Source of the DNA: a virus | Length of the DNA: 63,559 bases | Virus record (IMG/VR): IMGVR_UViG_3300036979_000143 | Location: 1 to 63,559 of that record | Reading direction: 5' to 3' (one strand) | Shown: in pieces, positions 16,314 to 23,422 of the stretch | How the letters are laid out: each line of letters starts with the position of its first letter | Numbering within the stretch: position 1 is the first letter of the stretch | Program-made: the position numbers and the translations under genes | Notes under the pieces: generated by a model | The model's database searches: none | Told to the model about the DNA's origin: nothing | The model's input: the letters and a program-made list of their open reading frames with translations, nothing else

Positions 16314-16520
16314 TCAGTCTAGGTTGAGACCTATGTCCTGCATAATCTCGTTAAACTCCTCCATGATTTGCGGCATAATTTCGGGATGGTCGCCATCGTG
16401 ATTCAGCTTCCACAGATATTGATGCATTCTCCAAGCGAAAAGATACCAATCCGTTGCCCTGACAGCATGAAGATGCTCTTGGCTTTCTTCTGGCAGTTTG
16501 AATTCAAGAGTCGCTTTCAT
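16314..16520 (-). CDS. Small helical hypothetical protein
   Basis: This 68-residue protein begins MKATLEFKLPEE, a start I associate with small phage genes whose products continue as one helical domain (here through WYLFAWRMHQYLWKLNHDGD to an acidic end). It overlaps the upstream small gene by 17 nt and follows TerS. It may be a packaging-module accessory protein; function unknown. Confidence 0.6.
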   Translation of the reverse strand: MKATLEFKLPEESQEHLHAVRATDWYLFAWRMHQYLWKLNHDGDHPEIMPQIMEEFNEIMQDIGLNLD

Positions 16521-16689
16521 TGGAGTAGATAATTGCGTCTGCGAAATCGTGGATTTCTTTGGTTTTGCCTAGACTGTTGAGTCTTTGTATCAGTCTCAGG
16601 CAGGATACCAATTGGCTGTTTGGTTGTCGCATGGCACCTGCCAAGTCGATCATTTCTTTGGTCATGTATTTTTTCTCGTGTTTTCTCAT
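16504..16689 (-). CDS. Small hypothetical protein
   Basis: This 61-residue helical protein has a basic start (MRKHEKKYMTKEM) and an acidic end. It overlaps TerS by 4 nt (ATGA) and the next gene by 17 nt, which supports translation from the TerS message. No family is recognised. Confidence 0.55.
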   Translation of the reverse strand: MRKHEKKYMTKEMIDLAGAMRQPNSQLVSCLRLIQRLNSLGKTKEIHDFADAIIYSNESDS

Positions 16690-17255
16690 ATTGTGTTGAT
16701 TTGGTCTTGGTCTAAATCCATTGGTGCGTCCTCAAACTGCGTGAAGTCAACTTCAGGCGCAGCCGGGTCGGGTTGTGGCAAAGCGTGTTGTGGAGCATCG
16801 TCGATAATATCTGCTTCTATGACATCGCCATTTTCAGGCCGGGTGTTTCTTCCCTGAATCTTGAAGGTTAGCTTCAGGCTACTGGCAACTATCTCATGGC
16901 GTTCGGGAGCGAACTCCCCGGCTAGCTTGGCATCCATCTGCATAGCGGCAAGACGATCGAAGATTGCAACGATGCCTCCTGCCTTGTTGCGGATAACCTT
17001 GGTAGGGAATTGCCCTTCGACCATTTGGCGCAGGATTTCCCGTTTCCTGCTAATCGTCATTACCGACCGGGTGGCTACTTCCTCGCGTATTTCAGCGATT
17101 CGGCTTTTGACTTCCGGGCGATGGTAAACCTTGTGACCTAGAACGTGCGGAGCATTAACATGAGGCATGAGCTTCTTGTATGCTTCAGTTTGCGTCTCTC
17201 CTTCAGCGATCAACCAAGCGAATCTTTCATGCAATTTATTTTGTAGCGGCGGCAT
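16686..17255 (-). CDS. terS: Terminase small subunit (TerS)
   Basis: I chose the ATG at 17253-17255 (MPPLQNKLHERFAWLIAEGE) because it follows the stop of the small upstream gene; a 12-residue longer frame would overlap that gene. The 189-residue protein has an N-terminal helix-turn-helix-like segment (FAWLIAEGETQTEAYKKLMP, with HRPEVKSRIAEIREEV next), a middle helical oligomerisation region and an acidic Pro-rich tail. TerS recognises phage DNA and loads TerL. The assignment rests on the HTH layout and on being upstream of TerL. Confidence 0.78.
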   Translation of the reverse strand: MPPLQNKLHERFAWLIAEGETQTEAYKKLMPHVNAPHVLGHKVYHRPEVKSRIAEIREEVATRSVMTISRKREILRQMVEGQFPTKVIRNKAGGIVAIFDRLAAMQMDAKLAGEFAPERHEIVASSLKLTFKIQGRNTRPENGDVIEADIIDDAPQHALPQPDPAAPEVDFTQFEDAPMDLDQDQINTI

Positions 17256-17265
17256 GGCGTGGTTT

Positions 17266-17406
17266 TTAACTAGAGTAGTATTTAACCGCAAGCGGAATGT
17301 TGTTCATAAGAGAAGTGATGTCCGTTTTACTCTGTTCAAACAGAATCTTCTTGACGCTTAACCGTATTACCCCCCTTATGATCCCCCTTATTGAGTAACT
17401 TTTCAT
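17266..17406 (-). CDS. Small basic peptide upstream of TerS
   Basis: This is a 46-codon frame starting at ATG 17404-17406, one base after the stop of the 17408 gene, and ending 10 nt before the chosen TerS start. The product is basic at its N-terminus (MKSYSIRGIIRGVIRLSVKK) and helical after that. Two nearly identical ATAAGGGGG blocks lie in its first part and could equally be a regulatory element. Spacing favours a gene, but it is not certain. Confidence 0.45.
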   Translation of the reverse strand: MKSYSIRGIIRGVIRLSVKKILFEQSKTDITSLMNNIPLAVKYYSS

Positions 17407-17407
17407 A

Positions 17408-17611
17408 TTATCGGTCGAGTTTATTCAAAAGATTGGCTTCTCGTTTTTCATCGACCCACTCAAACACCCGTTTCCGGCATTCTTCGAGCGTATCTGCCCG
17501 AGCGATCAGTTCTCCTCCCTCCTCACTAGGTTCCAGAGAGTTCACGCGGTAGGCCCAGTAACTTCCATTCCACGGTCTATAATTGATGAATGTTGCTGAT
17601 GTTTTTTTCAT
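17408..17611 (-). CDS. Small hypothetical protein
   Basis: This 67-residue protein is aromatic-rich at the N-terminus (YRPWNGSYWAYRVN) followed by a charged helix. It looks like a small alpha/beta domain. It overlaps the preceding gene by 4 nt (ATGA). No family is recognised. Confidence 0.6.
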   Translation of the reverse strand: MKKTSATFINYRPWNGSYWAYRVNSLEPSEEGGELIARADTLEECRKRVFEWVDEKREANLLNKLDR

Positions 17612-17868
17612 TTTTCGATTCTATACAGGTGGAACCTGAGTGCTTTGGGCTCGTCGGGTTTTTCCATGAAGTAGACTTGGGCATTCTCCAACCCGAGTCC
17701 GGCATCCATCAAAAAGGTCTCTAGCTGACGAGCCAGCTCCATTCCTTCGTCGATCTTGATGTCGTTCCCGGTTAGCAGGTCTCGTGCGAATTTTCGTAGT
17801 TTGGGGTTGATGTTCATTCTAAGAAAAGTCCGCGATCTTTTATGTGGCGCTGATGGCTTGGTATTCAT
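17608..17868 (-). CDS. Small hypothetical protein
   Basis: The full frame gives 86 residues. An internal ATG at 17817 (MNINPKLRKF) would give 69 and may be the original start, because the DNA encoding the extra N-terminus contains a copy of the upstream repeat (17821-17837). The remainder is a helical region (KFARDLLTGNDIKIDEGMEL) and a C-terminal beta strand. Function unknown. Confidence 0.6.
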   Translation of the reverse strand: MNTKPSAPHKRSRTFLRMNINPKLRKFARDLLTGNDIKIDEGMELARQLETFLMDAGLGLENAQVYFMEKPDEPKALRFHLYRIEK

Positions 17869-17919
17869 AAGTATCTTAAAATGAACATGATGCTATTTAA
17901 CAAGAAAAAGTCCGCGATC
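17821..17919. repeat. Short direct repeat (two copies of AAGAAA(A)AGTCCGCGATC)
   Basis: The copies lie at 17821-17837 and 17902-17919, differing by one A. One is within the N-terminal coding region of the 17608-17868 gene, the other in the gap upstream. The 173-bp gap 17869-18041 otherwise holds the small membrane-peptide frame at 17974-18045. The duplication may be a slipped leader or a repeated operator. Confidence 0.6.
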
Positions 17920-17973
17920 GGCGATGATTTCGTTCGCGGGGTGTCGGTTTCGTGTGTCATTTGTCGGTAGGGT

Positions 17974-18045
17974 TTATTTGAATGTGAAGTGGAAGGTTAT
18001 AGCTCCAATCAGAACCCAAACTACAAACCAGTCTAGGAGGCTCAG
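17974..18045 (-). CDS. Possible tiny membrane peptide with CTG start
   Basis: A 24-codon frame starts at CTG 18043-18045, overlapping the TGA stop of the coiled-coil gene as CTGA, in the same way ATGA overlaps are used elsewhere here. The product would be one hydrophobic helix (LLDWFVVWVLIGAITFHF) with a Lys end. The layout, coiled-coil gene then tiny membrane peptide, repeats at 19015-19125. Translation from CTG is unproven. Confidence 0.35.
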   Translation of the reverse strand: MSLLDWFVVWVLIGAITFHFTFK

Positions 18046-18482
18046 TTATCTGATTGTTTAAGTGCTTTGCTTGCCAGCTTTTCACAAGCCTCTCTGCATC
18101 GGTTGTAAGTGCCGTCTGGTCGTTTAGGTGCGGCTATGAGTTTAAGGGCGGATCGAAGCCGCTCTACTTCAGCCTCTGCTTTCTTCCTTGCTTCCTGCTC
18201 TCGTTTGGCGCGGGTTCCGTAGTCCCAATCGGCAAGCTCCTTCTTAAGCCTCTCTACCTCGGCCTCTGATGCGGCGAGTTCTCGCTCTAGTTTTCGGCTC
18301 AAAGCACGAAGCATTTCACTTTCAATGGTAAGGCTGATGGGGCGTGGTTGAAATTGCACGGCATCGGTGCGCGGTGTGTCGGTGGTAGTTGTCATTTTGT
18401 TTGTTACCATTGGGCCACTGCCGTGCATCTCATAGCATTTCTGGCATCGGCATTTAGGGCCGCACATTGTTTTCGTGGTCAT
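18042..18482 (-). CDS. Coiled-coil protein of the TDTPRTDA family, with N-terminal Cys knuckle
   Basis: This 146-residue protein starts with a zinc-knuckle-like cluster (CGPKCRCQKCYEMHG), then the TTDTPRTDAV motif, then a long charged coiled coil (about residues 55-125) and a Cys-containing end. It overlaps the 18479 gene by 4 nt. It is a paralogue of the 18479 and 19122 genes through the TDTPRTDA motif and coiled coil. Proteins with this motif are, to my knowledge, common in environmental phages; function unknown. Confidence 0.7.
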   Translation of the reverse strand: MTTKTMCGPKCRCQKCYEMHGSGPMVTNKMTTTTDTPRTDAVQFQPRPISLTIESEMLRALSRKLERELAASEAEVERLKKELADWDYGTRAKREQEARKKAEAEVERLRSALKLIAAPKRPDGTYNRCREACEKLASKALKQSDN

Positions 18483-19012
18483 TTGTTGTCTTGGTTGATG
18501 GTTGCTTTGAGTTGGTTGAATTTATCGTTTGCGCTTTTGATAATTCTGCGCGGATCATTTTGCGGCTCAAATGCCCACCTTCCTGAAGCGGTAATAGCTT
18601 CAAGGGCAAAAACTCCTCCAAGAGAAAATTCCTCCGCGATCTCGATGGCGCGGCGGAGATTGGCCCGAAGCCTCTCGACCTCGGCCTTTGCTTTCTGACG
18701 GGCCTTGCGTTCGCGGCGAAGGTTGGCCTCTAGTTTTGCAAACTCATTATCCACCCCTTTGAAGGCTTCTTTGAGAATTGCGGCATCGGCTTGCATCTTT
18801 CGCATCAACCCTTCCTGACCGTCTATGATTTTCCAGAGCTTCATATTCTCGTCGATGTATTCGTTGAGTTCGCGTTCGATTTCAGCGCAAACCTCTGCGT
18901 GGACGTAGTTTTCATAAACTGGGCAATCTTTCTCGGAAAGATCGTGGTTTTTCTTGAGCGACATAGCGGCATCCGTTCTCGGTGTGTCGGTGCGTGGTGT
19001 GTCGGTTGTCAT
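18479..19012 (-). CDS. Coiled-coil protein of the TDTPRTDA family
   Basis: This 177-residue protein begins MTTDTPRTDTPRTDAAMS, where the motif is itself duplicated. Helical segments continue to about residue 125 and a C-terminal Trp/Arg patch (SGRWAFEPQNDPRRI) follows. It is a paralogue of its two neighbours and starts 2 nt after the stop of the membrane peptide at 19015. The DNA repeat GGTGTGTCGGT underlies the doubled motif. Role unknown. Confidence 0.7.
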   Translation of the reverse strand: MTTDTPRTDTPRTDAAMSLKKNHDLSEKDCPVYENYVHAEVCAEIERELNEYIDENMKLWKIIDGQEGLMRKMQADAAILKEAFKGVDNEFAKLEANLRRERKARQKAKAEVERLRANLRRAIEIAEEFSLGGVFALEAITASGRWAFEPQNDPRRIIKSANDKFNQLKATINQDNK

Positions 19013-19014
19013 TT

Positions 19015-19125
19015 TTAGTGTTTAAGCAGGTGCGCAATTAAACTACCGATGCCGAAGCAAACGCAGAATAGTAAGTAAGTGCATAACGCAATCCAGATTC
19101 GTTTTTTTATTTCAGTTTTTTTCAT
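19015..19125 (-). CDS. Tiny single-pass membrane protein
   Basis: The start is ATG 19123-19125 (MKKTEIKKRIWIALCTYLL), which overlaps the stop of the coiled-coil gene as ATGA; the longer frame has no support. The 36-residue product has a basic N-terminus, one transmembrane helix (about residues 10-30) and a His-Lys-His end. It may anchor the neighbouring coiled-coil proteins to the membrane or be a small lysis/superinfection factor. Function unknown. Confidence 0.65.
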   Translation of the reverse strand: MKKTEIKKRIWIALCTYLLFCVCFGIGSLIAHLLKH

Positions 19126-19514
19126 TTGTTTAATAGGTCGTAGTAGCGATTCATAATCTCTCTGACTTCCTGCTCGGTTGGGAAGTCGCGGCGCGACCAT
19201 TCATAAAACTCTTGGATGAGTTCTTGGAGGCAGACATTTTCAGTATGGAGTTTATCAATTTCAGCTTGAGCGTTTTTACAGGTTTCTAGGTGAGCCGTTC
19301 TTGCCTTCTTCCAGCCATCGTGAAGCCCTTTAATAAGGTCTTCTGCTTCTTTCATGCGTTGTGTAAGCCTCACGACCTCGGCCTTTGATGCGGCGAGTTC
19401 TCGCTCTAGTCCTTCGGCAAACTCTACTGGAACTGCTGACACCATAAATGGACGATCTCCGTAGAGTTCAATGGCGGCATCCGTTCGTGGTGTGTCGGTG
19501 TTTTCTTTATTCAT
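19122..19514 (-). CDS. Coiled-coil protein of the TDTPRTDA family
   Basis: This 130-residue protein starts MNKENTDTPRTDAAIELYGD, followed by a coiled coil with ERELAASKAEVVRLTQRMKE, very similar to ERELAASEAEVERLKKEL of the 18042 paralogue, and an acidic/aromatic C-terminus. It overlaps the DnaC-like gene by 4 nt and the membrane peptide by 4 nt, so it lies at the 3' end of the replication operon. Role unknown. Confidence 0.7.
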   Translation of the reverse strand: MNKENTDTPRTDAAIELYGDRPFMVSAVPVEFAEGLERELAASKAEVVRLTQRMKEAEDLIKGLHDGWKKARTAHLETCKNAQAEIDKLHTENVCLQELIQEFYEWSRRDFPTEQEVREIMNRYYDLLNK

Positions 19515-20194
19515 ATTGATATAATTTTAGTGAATTCTCCTAGTCTCCTCATGATTGCGTCTCCCCGGTCGCGAGACATCATATCGTGAAGTTGTTCTGC
19601 GGTGGCATTAGCAGTCCATATGACAGGCAATTGCCTTTCACTCCTTTTGTCCAGTATATCGTACAACATCTCCTCTGCTGTCGGAGATAGCCGACCTTTC
19701 CCGATGTCGTCGATTAGCAAGACTTGGGCAGTATGTGCGGATCGGATACCCCGGAGCGCATCATTTTGCACTTCCTTATCGTTGCTGAACTGTTGGGTTG
19801 CAAACCGGGATATGTCCGTTGCTTTGAGGAAATACACGGATTTGCCGAGCATTTTCATCCTATGCAACAGGGAAACTGCCGTTCTAGTTTTTTGTGAACC
19901 GCTCACTCCTCGGATGCCAAGACCCTGCGGAGAGTATTCCCACGTTAGTACCTGACGTGCAAGGATGGGGTTTAAACGGCTTATATCGGTTTCTCGGTAC
20001 AACGGGGGAACCGAAGACCAAAAATCCCTTTCAAGGGCATCCTTGCGCGTTTGTTCGGCAAGCTGTTGGGCCTCCCGGTTGCGCTTTTCGATGCAAGGTT
20101 CGCAAATGTCTGCGAAACAAAGATTCCGGCCATTGAAGACGATTTCCTCGACTTCAAACTTTTCCTGACAAGAAATGCAATTTTTGTATTTCAT
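19511..20194 (-). CDS. DnaC/IstB-like AAA+ helicase loader
   Basis: This 227-residue protein has an N-terminal zinc-ribbon-like region (C6, C9, C31, C34) followed by an AAA+ domain. The Walker A position reads GVSGSQKTRT (about 96-105), with Gln in place of the usual Gly before Lys, and Walker B is VLLIDDIGKG (about 158-167). Sensor-type TANAT and an Arg-finger-like RRLGEF lie near the end. It would load the host replicative helicase at the phage origin. It is 1 nt overlapped with the DUF1376 gene, the standard partner in such phages. Confidence 0.85.
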   Translation of the reverse strand: MKYKNCISCQEKFEVEEIVFNGRNLCFADICEPCIEKRNREAQQLAEQTRKDALERDFWSSVPPLYRETDISRLNPILARQVLTWEYSPQGLGIRGVSGSQKTRTAVSLLHRMKMLGKSVYFLKATDISRFATQQFSNDKEVQNDALRGIRSAHTAQVLLIDDIGKGRLSPTAEEMLYDILDKRSERQLPVIWTANATAEQLHDMMSRDRGDAIMRRLGEFTKIISI

Positions 20195-20859
20195 TAGAAA
20201 ATGTTCCTGTATTTTGATTCTTGCTCTGTTTTTTGCTTTTTAGCCTCCTGCTGATCGACAGGGAAGATTCCCTGCCAGCCATTGGCGATAGCGTTATTGA
20301 TTGCGTTTATAGCGTTCAAGGTACCCCATGCTTCCATCTGTTTCCACTTGGCAAGGAAGGATGTTGGGTATAGTGGTTTTTTCCGTTCTTTTCGATATTG
20401 GATGAATTTTATCCATGAATCCTTGAATTCAGGAGTATTCAGCGATTCGGGAAGTTCAGAAAAATCGACTTCGCTTTCTTTATTGGTAATTGGTAATTGG
20501 GTATTGGTAATTGGGAGGGTTGGCGGTGGGTAAGCGTTGGGTAAGCGGTGGGTTTGTTTGCCTCCTTTTCTTCCGTTTTGTTTCTGTTTGTGTATGAATT
20601 CCTGATGATTTTGAACCTCCTCAAAAACTCGCTTATTTATCCAGCCTTCTTCCGTAAGCGTGAAAAACTCGTTCAGCATCGATTCGATCAACGATTCCGT
20701 AGAGCGCAGTCGTCGTGCCATGAGAGCCGGGTCATTTGGAATTGGGCATTCTTTATCGTACTGATAATCTATCAATCTCTTGTAGGTTGCATCTTCTTCA
20801 AGCGTTAGGTGCGCTGTTGCGGTGCGGTAGTCTCCAATATGGTAGTTATAGTAGTTCAC
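20194..20859 (-). CDS. DUF1376 replication-initiation-like protein
   Basis: In this 221-residue protein, residues 1-85 match the DUF1376 pattern: MNYYNYHIGDYRTATAHLTL, then EEDATYKRLIDYQYDKE, and the IPNDPALMARRL segment. The middle is a basic linker (QKQNGRKGGKQ) and the C-terminal part (about 135-200) is a helical DnaD/helicase-loader-like region. DUF1376 proteins are linked to phage replication initiation and here it precedes the helicase loader. The origin might lie in or near this gene, but no iterons were seen. Confidence 0.82.
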   Translation of the reverse strand: MNYYNYHIGDYRTATAHLTLEEDATYKRLIDYQYDKECPIPNDPALMARRLRSTESLIESMLNEFFTLTEEGWINKRVFEEVQNHQEFIHKQKQNGRKGGKQTHRLPNAYPPPTLPITNTQLPITNKESEVDFSELPESLNTPEFKDSWIKFIQYRKERKKPLYPTSFLAKWKQMEAWGTLNAINAINNAIANGWQGIFPVDQQEAKKQKTEQESKYRNIF

Positions 20860-21040
20860 TATCCTTTGTTTTATTTATTAACCCTTGGGTTTCAAGATCG
20901 TCGTTGGTCGAATTAAAGCGGTTATACAGCGAAAGGAAAGCGTTTTGTAAAATTAAATTATATCGGCGTTCCAACTCTAACTGATCCCGGAGAAGGGCTA
21001 TTTCCTCCTCCGGGCTTTTGTTGTCATTTTCAGAACTCAC
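20846..21040 (-). CDS. Small coiled-coil hypothetical protein
   Basis: I chose GTG 21038-21040 as start because AAAGAGG lies 6 nt upstream and the longer frame would overlap the upstream gene by 74 nt. The 64-residue product has a central helix (EEEIALLRDQLELERRYNLI) typical of a short coiled coil. It overlaps the DUF1376 gene by 14 nt. Function unknown. Confidence 0.6.
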   Translation of the reverse strand: MSSENDNKSPEEEIALLRDQLELERRYNLILQNAFLSLYNRFNSTNDDLETQGLINKTKDSELL

Positions 21041-21368
21041 GAGCCTCTTTTTTTCGCAATAGAGCAACGTTTTGATAAGACGAATCGTTAAATGAAGGAA
21101 CATTATATGTTCCCATCAACTGGTTTTCTTTGATGATAACTTCGGCTTTGTAAACGCATATTGCTTGAACTACGGCGAATCCACGGGGATGCGTGGGGTG
21201 TTTTGAAGCTAGCCTTTTTGCTTCCTGAGATGCTTCTAAAACGCAGTCGTATCGCCTCGTTGGAGAAGCGTCCATTTGTTGCAACCCATCGCTACCTAGG
21301 CGCACAACCATGTAGAAAGGATTAACGCCTACGTCTTCCGAAATGTCTTTTTGTGAATTATTTTTCAT
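21030..21368 (-). CDS. Hypothetical protein
   Basis: This 112-residue soluble protein has a FYMVVRLGSDGLQQMDASPT segment, a strand-helix-strand region (EASQEAKRLASKHP, then GFAVVQAICVYKAEV) and a charged end. It resembles small alpha/beta proteins common in phage replication regions. It overlaps both neighbours by 11 nt. Function unknown. Confidence 0.65.
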   Translation of the reverse strand: MKNNSQKDISEDVGVNPFYMVVRLGSDGLQQMDASPTRRYDCVLEASQEAKRLASKHPTHPRGFAVVQAICVYKAEVIIKENQLMGTYNVPSFNDSSYQNVALLRKKEAREF

Positions 21369-21597
21369 TGTTTTGATTGTTGATGTTTTTAAGTGTTTCT
21401 ATGATTTCTGATAACGCTTTGTCGTGTTTTTTTAGCAATTCCTCATATCCTTTAATCAGATCTGAACCTAAGACTGCTTTCACTCCACCTACAAAGGCAA
21501 GCCATTGATAGTGTTCGTGCCAATGGTCTCCTTTCGGGACAATTCCCCTAATTCCTTCTGTTGAATACCAATTTTTGAACTCTTGTTGAATGTTCAT
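21358..21597 (-). CDS. Hypothetical protein
   Basis: The start at ATG 21595-21597 (MNIQQEFKNWY) overlaps the preceding TAA as TAATG; a longer in-frame start lies inside the preceding gene. It encodes 79 residues, with HEHYQWLAFVGGVKAVLGSD as an amphipathic helix and a helical Asn/Lys-rich C-terminus. No recognised family. Confidence 0.65.
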   Translation of the reverse strand: MNIQQEFKNWYSTEGIRGIVPKGDHWHEHYQWLAFVGGVKAVLGSDLIKGYEELLKKHDKALSEIIETLKNINNQNNEK

Positions 21598-21752
21598 TAG
21601 TTTTTTACCTCTCTTGCGTCCACTGTCATTTCTCCCCACTCCTTGCTGTGGACAAGCAATTTGTGGTTTCCTGCCTTGCCAATGATGTGCGCTTTGAAAC
21701 AGCGACCATCCTTGAGCTTGACACTACATTTTTTCTTTATGTTTGTTTTCAT
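21597..21752 (-). CDS. Small basic SH3-like protein
   Basis: This 51-residue frame starts at ATG 21750-21752, overlapping the upstream stop (ATGA). Sequence features are a basic start MKTNIKKKCSVKLKDGRCFK and beta-rich remainder (AHIIGKAGNHKLLVHS). Size and strand pattern suggest a small barrel (SH3/OB-like). Overlaps at both ends support it. Confidence 0.6.
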   Translation of the reverse strand: MKTNIKKKCSVKLKDGRCFKAHIIGKAGNHKLLVHSKEWGEMTVDAREVKN

Positions 21753-22093
21753 GATTCTGCGTCAAACGTGCTTTTGTTGAGTTTGAAAATCCCGTCTAGA
21801 TCGCGTTCCTGCTTCATGATGAGCCGGGCATAGCCAGCAGCGAAAGCATTGGGGAATTTGTATTCCTCTTCACTTTCTACACTCATAAAATAGTTCCAGC
21901 GAAGTACCTCAAACAGCATCTGGATTCCGATCACCCTTCCCGGCCTGTTCCTTCGGCAATCCCTAGCAAGTTTGACTAGGTTGCGATAAACTGATGGGTT
22001 GTTTTCATGGAACTTTTCAAACCTTTCTGCCAAGGAGTACTTGTCTGGCTCCGGGCAAATTGGATCAAAACACAACTCTAGAGTTTCGTTCAT
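21749..22093 (-). CDS. Hypothetical phage protein (winged-helix-like)
   Basis: In this 114-residue protein, RFEKFHENNPSVYRNLVKLA followed by RVIGIQMLFEVLRWNYF matches a recurrent phage family of the form FxxFHxxNPxVYxxF ... IRW; the fold looks like a winged helix. A transcription or recombination accessory role is possible. It overlaps neighbours by 4 nt on each side, in the recombination operon. Confidence 0.7.
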   Translation of the reverse strand: MNETLELCFDPICPEPDKYSLAERFEKFHENNPSVYRNLVKLARDCRRNRPGRVIGIQMLFEVLRWNYFMSVESEEEYKFPNAFAAGYARLIMKQERDLDGIFKLNKSTFDAES

Positions 22094-22434
22094 ATTCTTT
22101 GGATTGCGGTGGATTCGGGATAGCCCATAGCCAAAAGGACATGGAAAATCTCATTTCCATCTGGCTCTTTGACCAGTTCAGGATTTGCCCTTTCCCACAT
22201 CAACTGCGAATAGGGAACATTCAAAAACTCATCCAAGTGAGGCCACCTATCGGGAACTGGTCGATTTGCGAACCAATCCCACCAAATCAGCCTTGCTACA
22301 TACGCTCGGATGTCTCCGGGAACTTGAAGTACCAATTTGCGCCATTCTTCAGGGGATCTCTGGCGAAGCTGATCCGACATTTTCTTGTTGTTGTTTAGTC
22401 TTTCTCTCTCTTCTAGTGATTTATTCTTTTTCAT
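22090..22434 (-). CDS. Hypothetical protein
   Basis: This 114-residue helical protein has a basic first 40 residues and a Trp-rich middle (LIWWDWFANRPVPDRWPHLD). An alternative start at ATG 22380 is possible, but the longer form overlaps the RusA gene by 14 nt as other pairs do. It may be a small partner of the recombination proteins. No family recognised. Confidence 0.6.
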   Translation of the reverse strand: MKKNKSLEERERLNNNKKMSDQLRQRSPEEWRKLVLQVPGDIRAYVARLIWWDWFANRPVPDRWPHLDEFLNVPYSQLMWERANPELVKEPDGNEIFHVLLAMGYPESTAIQRI

Positions 22435-22867
22435 TATTATTATTTGGCAATTTATTCATTTGAACATCTATCCAAGGATGTGAGCCAGCCGGGGCATAGA
22501 ATTTACGAAGCGTAAGCGCAACAATCTGCGAGTCGTTCAACCAAAATCCTCTGAAAGCATCTTGCGTTCCTTTCTGAAGATTATCTAGGTCAGGACGTTT
22601 CGGGTGGTATTGCGCGCACGACCCATATTTTTTAGCGTTTAGTCGGGCAGGACGCTCAAGATAATAGTCAACTTTCAAGTGTATCGGGCATTCCCAAGGA
22701 GTATTCGGGCGATACTTGCTTGCGTATAGACGGATTATTTTTTGATAGTCGCTGGCTTTCTGCGTTTTAAAAAATATGGGCCTTCCGTGGCGGATTATCA
22801 ACTGTTTGCCCGACACTTGCAAAGATATCGGGCAAACAGGGATGATGAATTTAATCAAATCAGTCAT
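22421..22867 (-). CDS. rusA: RusA-like Holliday junction resolvase
   Basis: This 148-residue protein has the RusA core: a hydrophobic first strand, DYYLERPARLNAKKYGS, then KRPDLDNLQKGTQDAFRG (about 90-107) containing the conserved Asp residues that bind magnesium, and WLNDSQIVALTLRK. The enzyme resolves four-way junctions made during recombination-dependent replication and packaging. It sits with SSB-like, nuclease and RecT-like genes, which forms a full recombination set. The C-terminus is Asn-rich and probably flexible. Confidence 0.88.
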   Translation of the reverse strand: MTDLIKFIIPVCPISLQVSGKQLIIRHGRPIFFKTQKASDYQKIIRLYASKYRPNTPWECPIHLKVDYYLERPARLNAKKYGSCAQYHPKRPDLDNLQKGTQDAFRGFWLNDSQIVALTLRKFYAPAGSHPWIDVQMNKLPNNNNEKE

Positions 22868-23075
22868 TTATTCCGTCCGCAAAAGCGTCGATCCTTTCCT
22901 CTTGGCAGAGGTGGCAACGAAATACGGAGTTGTGAGGATTGCTTTTATCTGCTCTCACGATGAACAGATCAATATCTCTATTGATGATTTCTGCTCCCGA
23001 GTAATCAGTATCGCAGTCCGGGCAATGAAACACTTGATCGGGTTTTACCCCTTTACTAGATAGAATCGCTGCCAT
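22860..23075 (-). CDS. Small zinc-ribbon protein
   Basis: The start at ATG 23073-23075 (MAAILSSKGVKPDQVFHCPD) is preferred, overlapping the upstream gene by 20 nt. It encodes 71 residues with two CxxC pairs: CPDC and CHLC, a classic zinc ribbon (about residues 18-55). It may contact DNA or a recombination protein. The upstream longer frame is basic and unlikely. Confidence 0.65.
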   Translation of the reverse strand: MAAILSSKGVKPDQVFHCPDCDTDYSGAEIINRDIDLFIVRADKSNPHNSVFRCHLCQEERIDAFADGIND

Positions 23076-23421
23076 CTTCGTTAAACATATCTGGTTGAGC
23101 CGGGTTTTTGACGAAACATTCGGCCTCATCCGTGTTTTTGACGGAGTATCCTAGCTTCGCTTTTACCGACCGGGCATCAGGCGACAGATGCTTCAACGTA
23201 ATGTTGATGGAAACAGATGCTTTGCCTTCTGCGCTATCGTAGATGGTTTTTTGGATTCCGTGCCAGTTTGCTTCAAGCAAACCGACGATTAGGTTTCCAG
23301 TTCTATCTAGTTCCAGCTTGCCGAACTCAAGGGGATCGTAATCGCCAGAGAATACTTGCGTAACATCCGGGGTGAGGACGATTGACCCGTCATTGTTGGG
23401 GATTTCCTTTAGGGATTTCAT
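23056..23421 (-). CDS. Hypothetical beta-rich protein of the recombination operon
   Basis: The start at ATG 23419-23421 (MKSLKEIPNNDGSIVL) lies immediately after the SSB-like stop. It encodes 121 residues with alternating strands (KASVSINITLKHLSP) and an acidic tail (MFNEDGSDSI). It resembles small phage proteins found between SSB and RusA genes; function unknown. Confidence 0.65.
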   Translation of the reverse strand: MKSLKEIPNNDGSIVLTPDVTQVFSGDYDPLEFGKLELDRTGNLIVGLLEANWHGIQKTIYDSAEGKASVSINITLKHLSPDARSVKAKLGYSVKNTDEAECFVKNPAQPDMFNEDGSDSI

Positions 23422-23422
23422 G

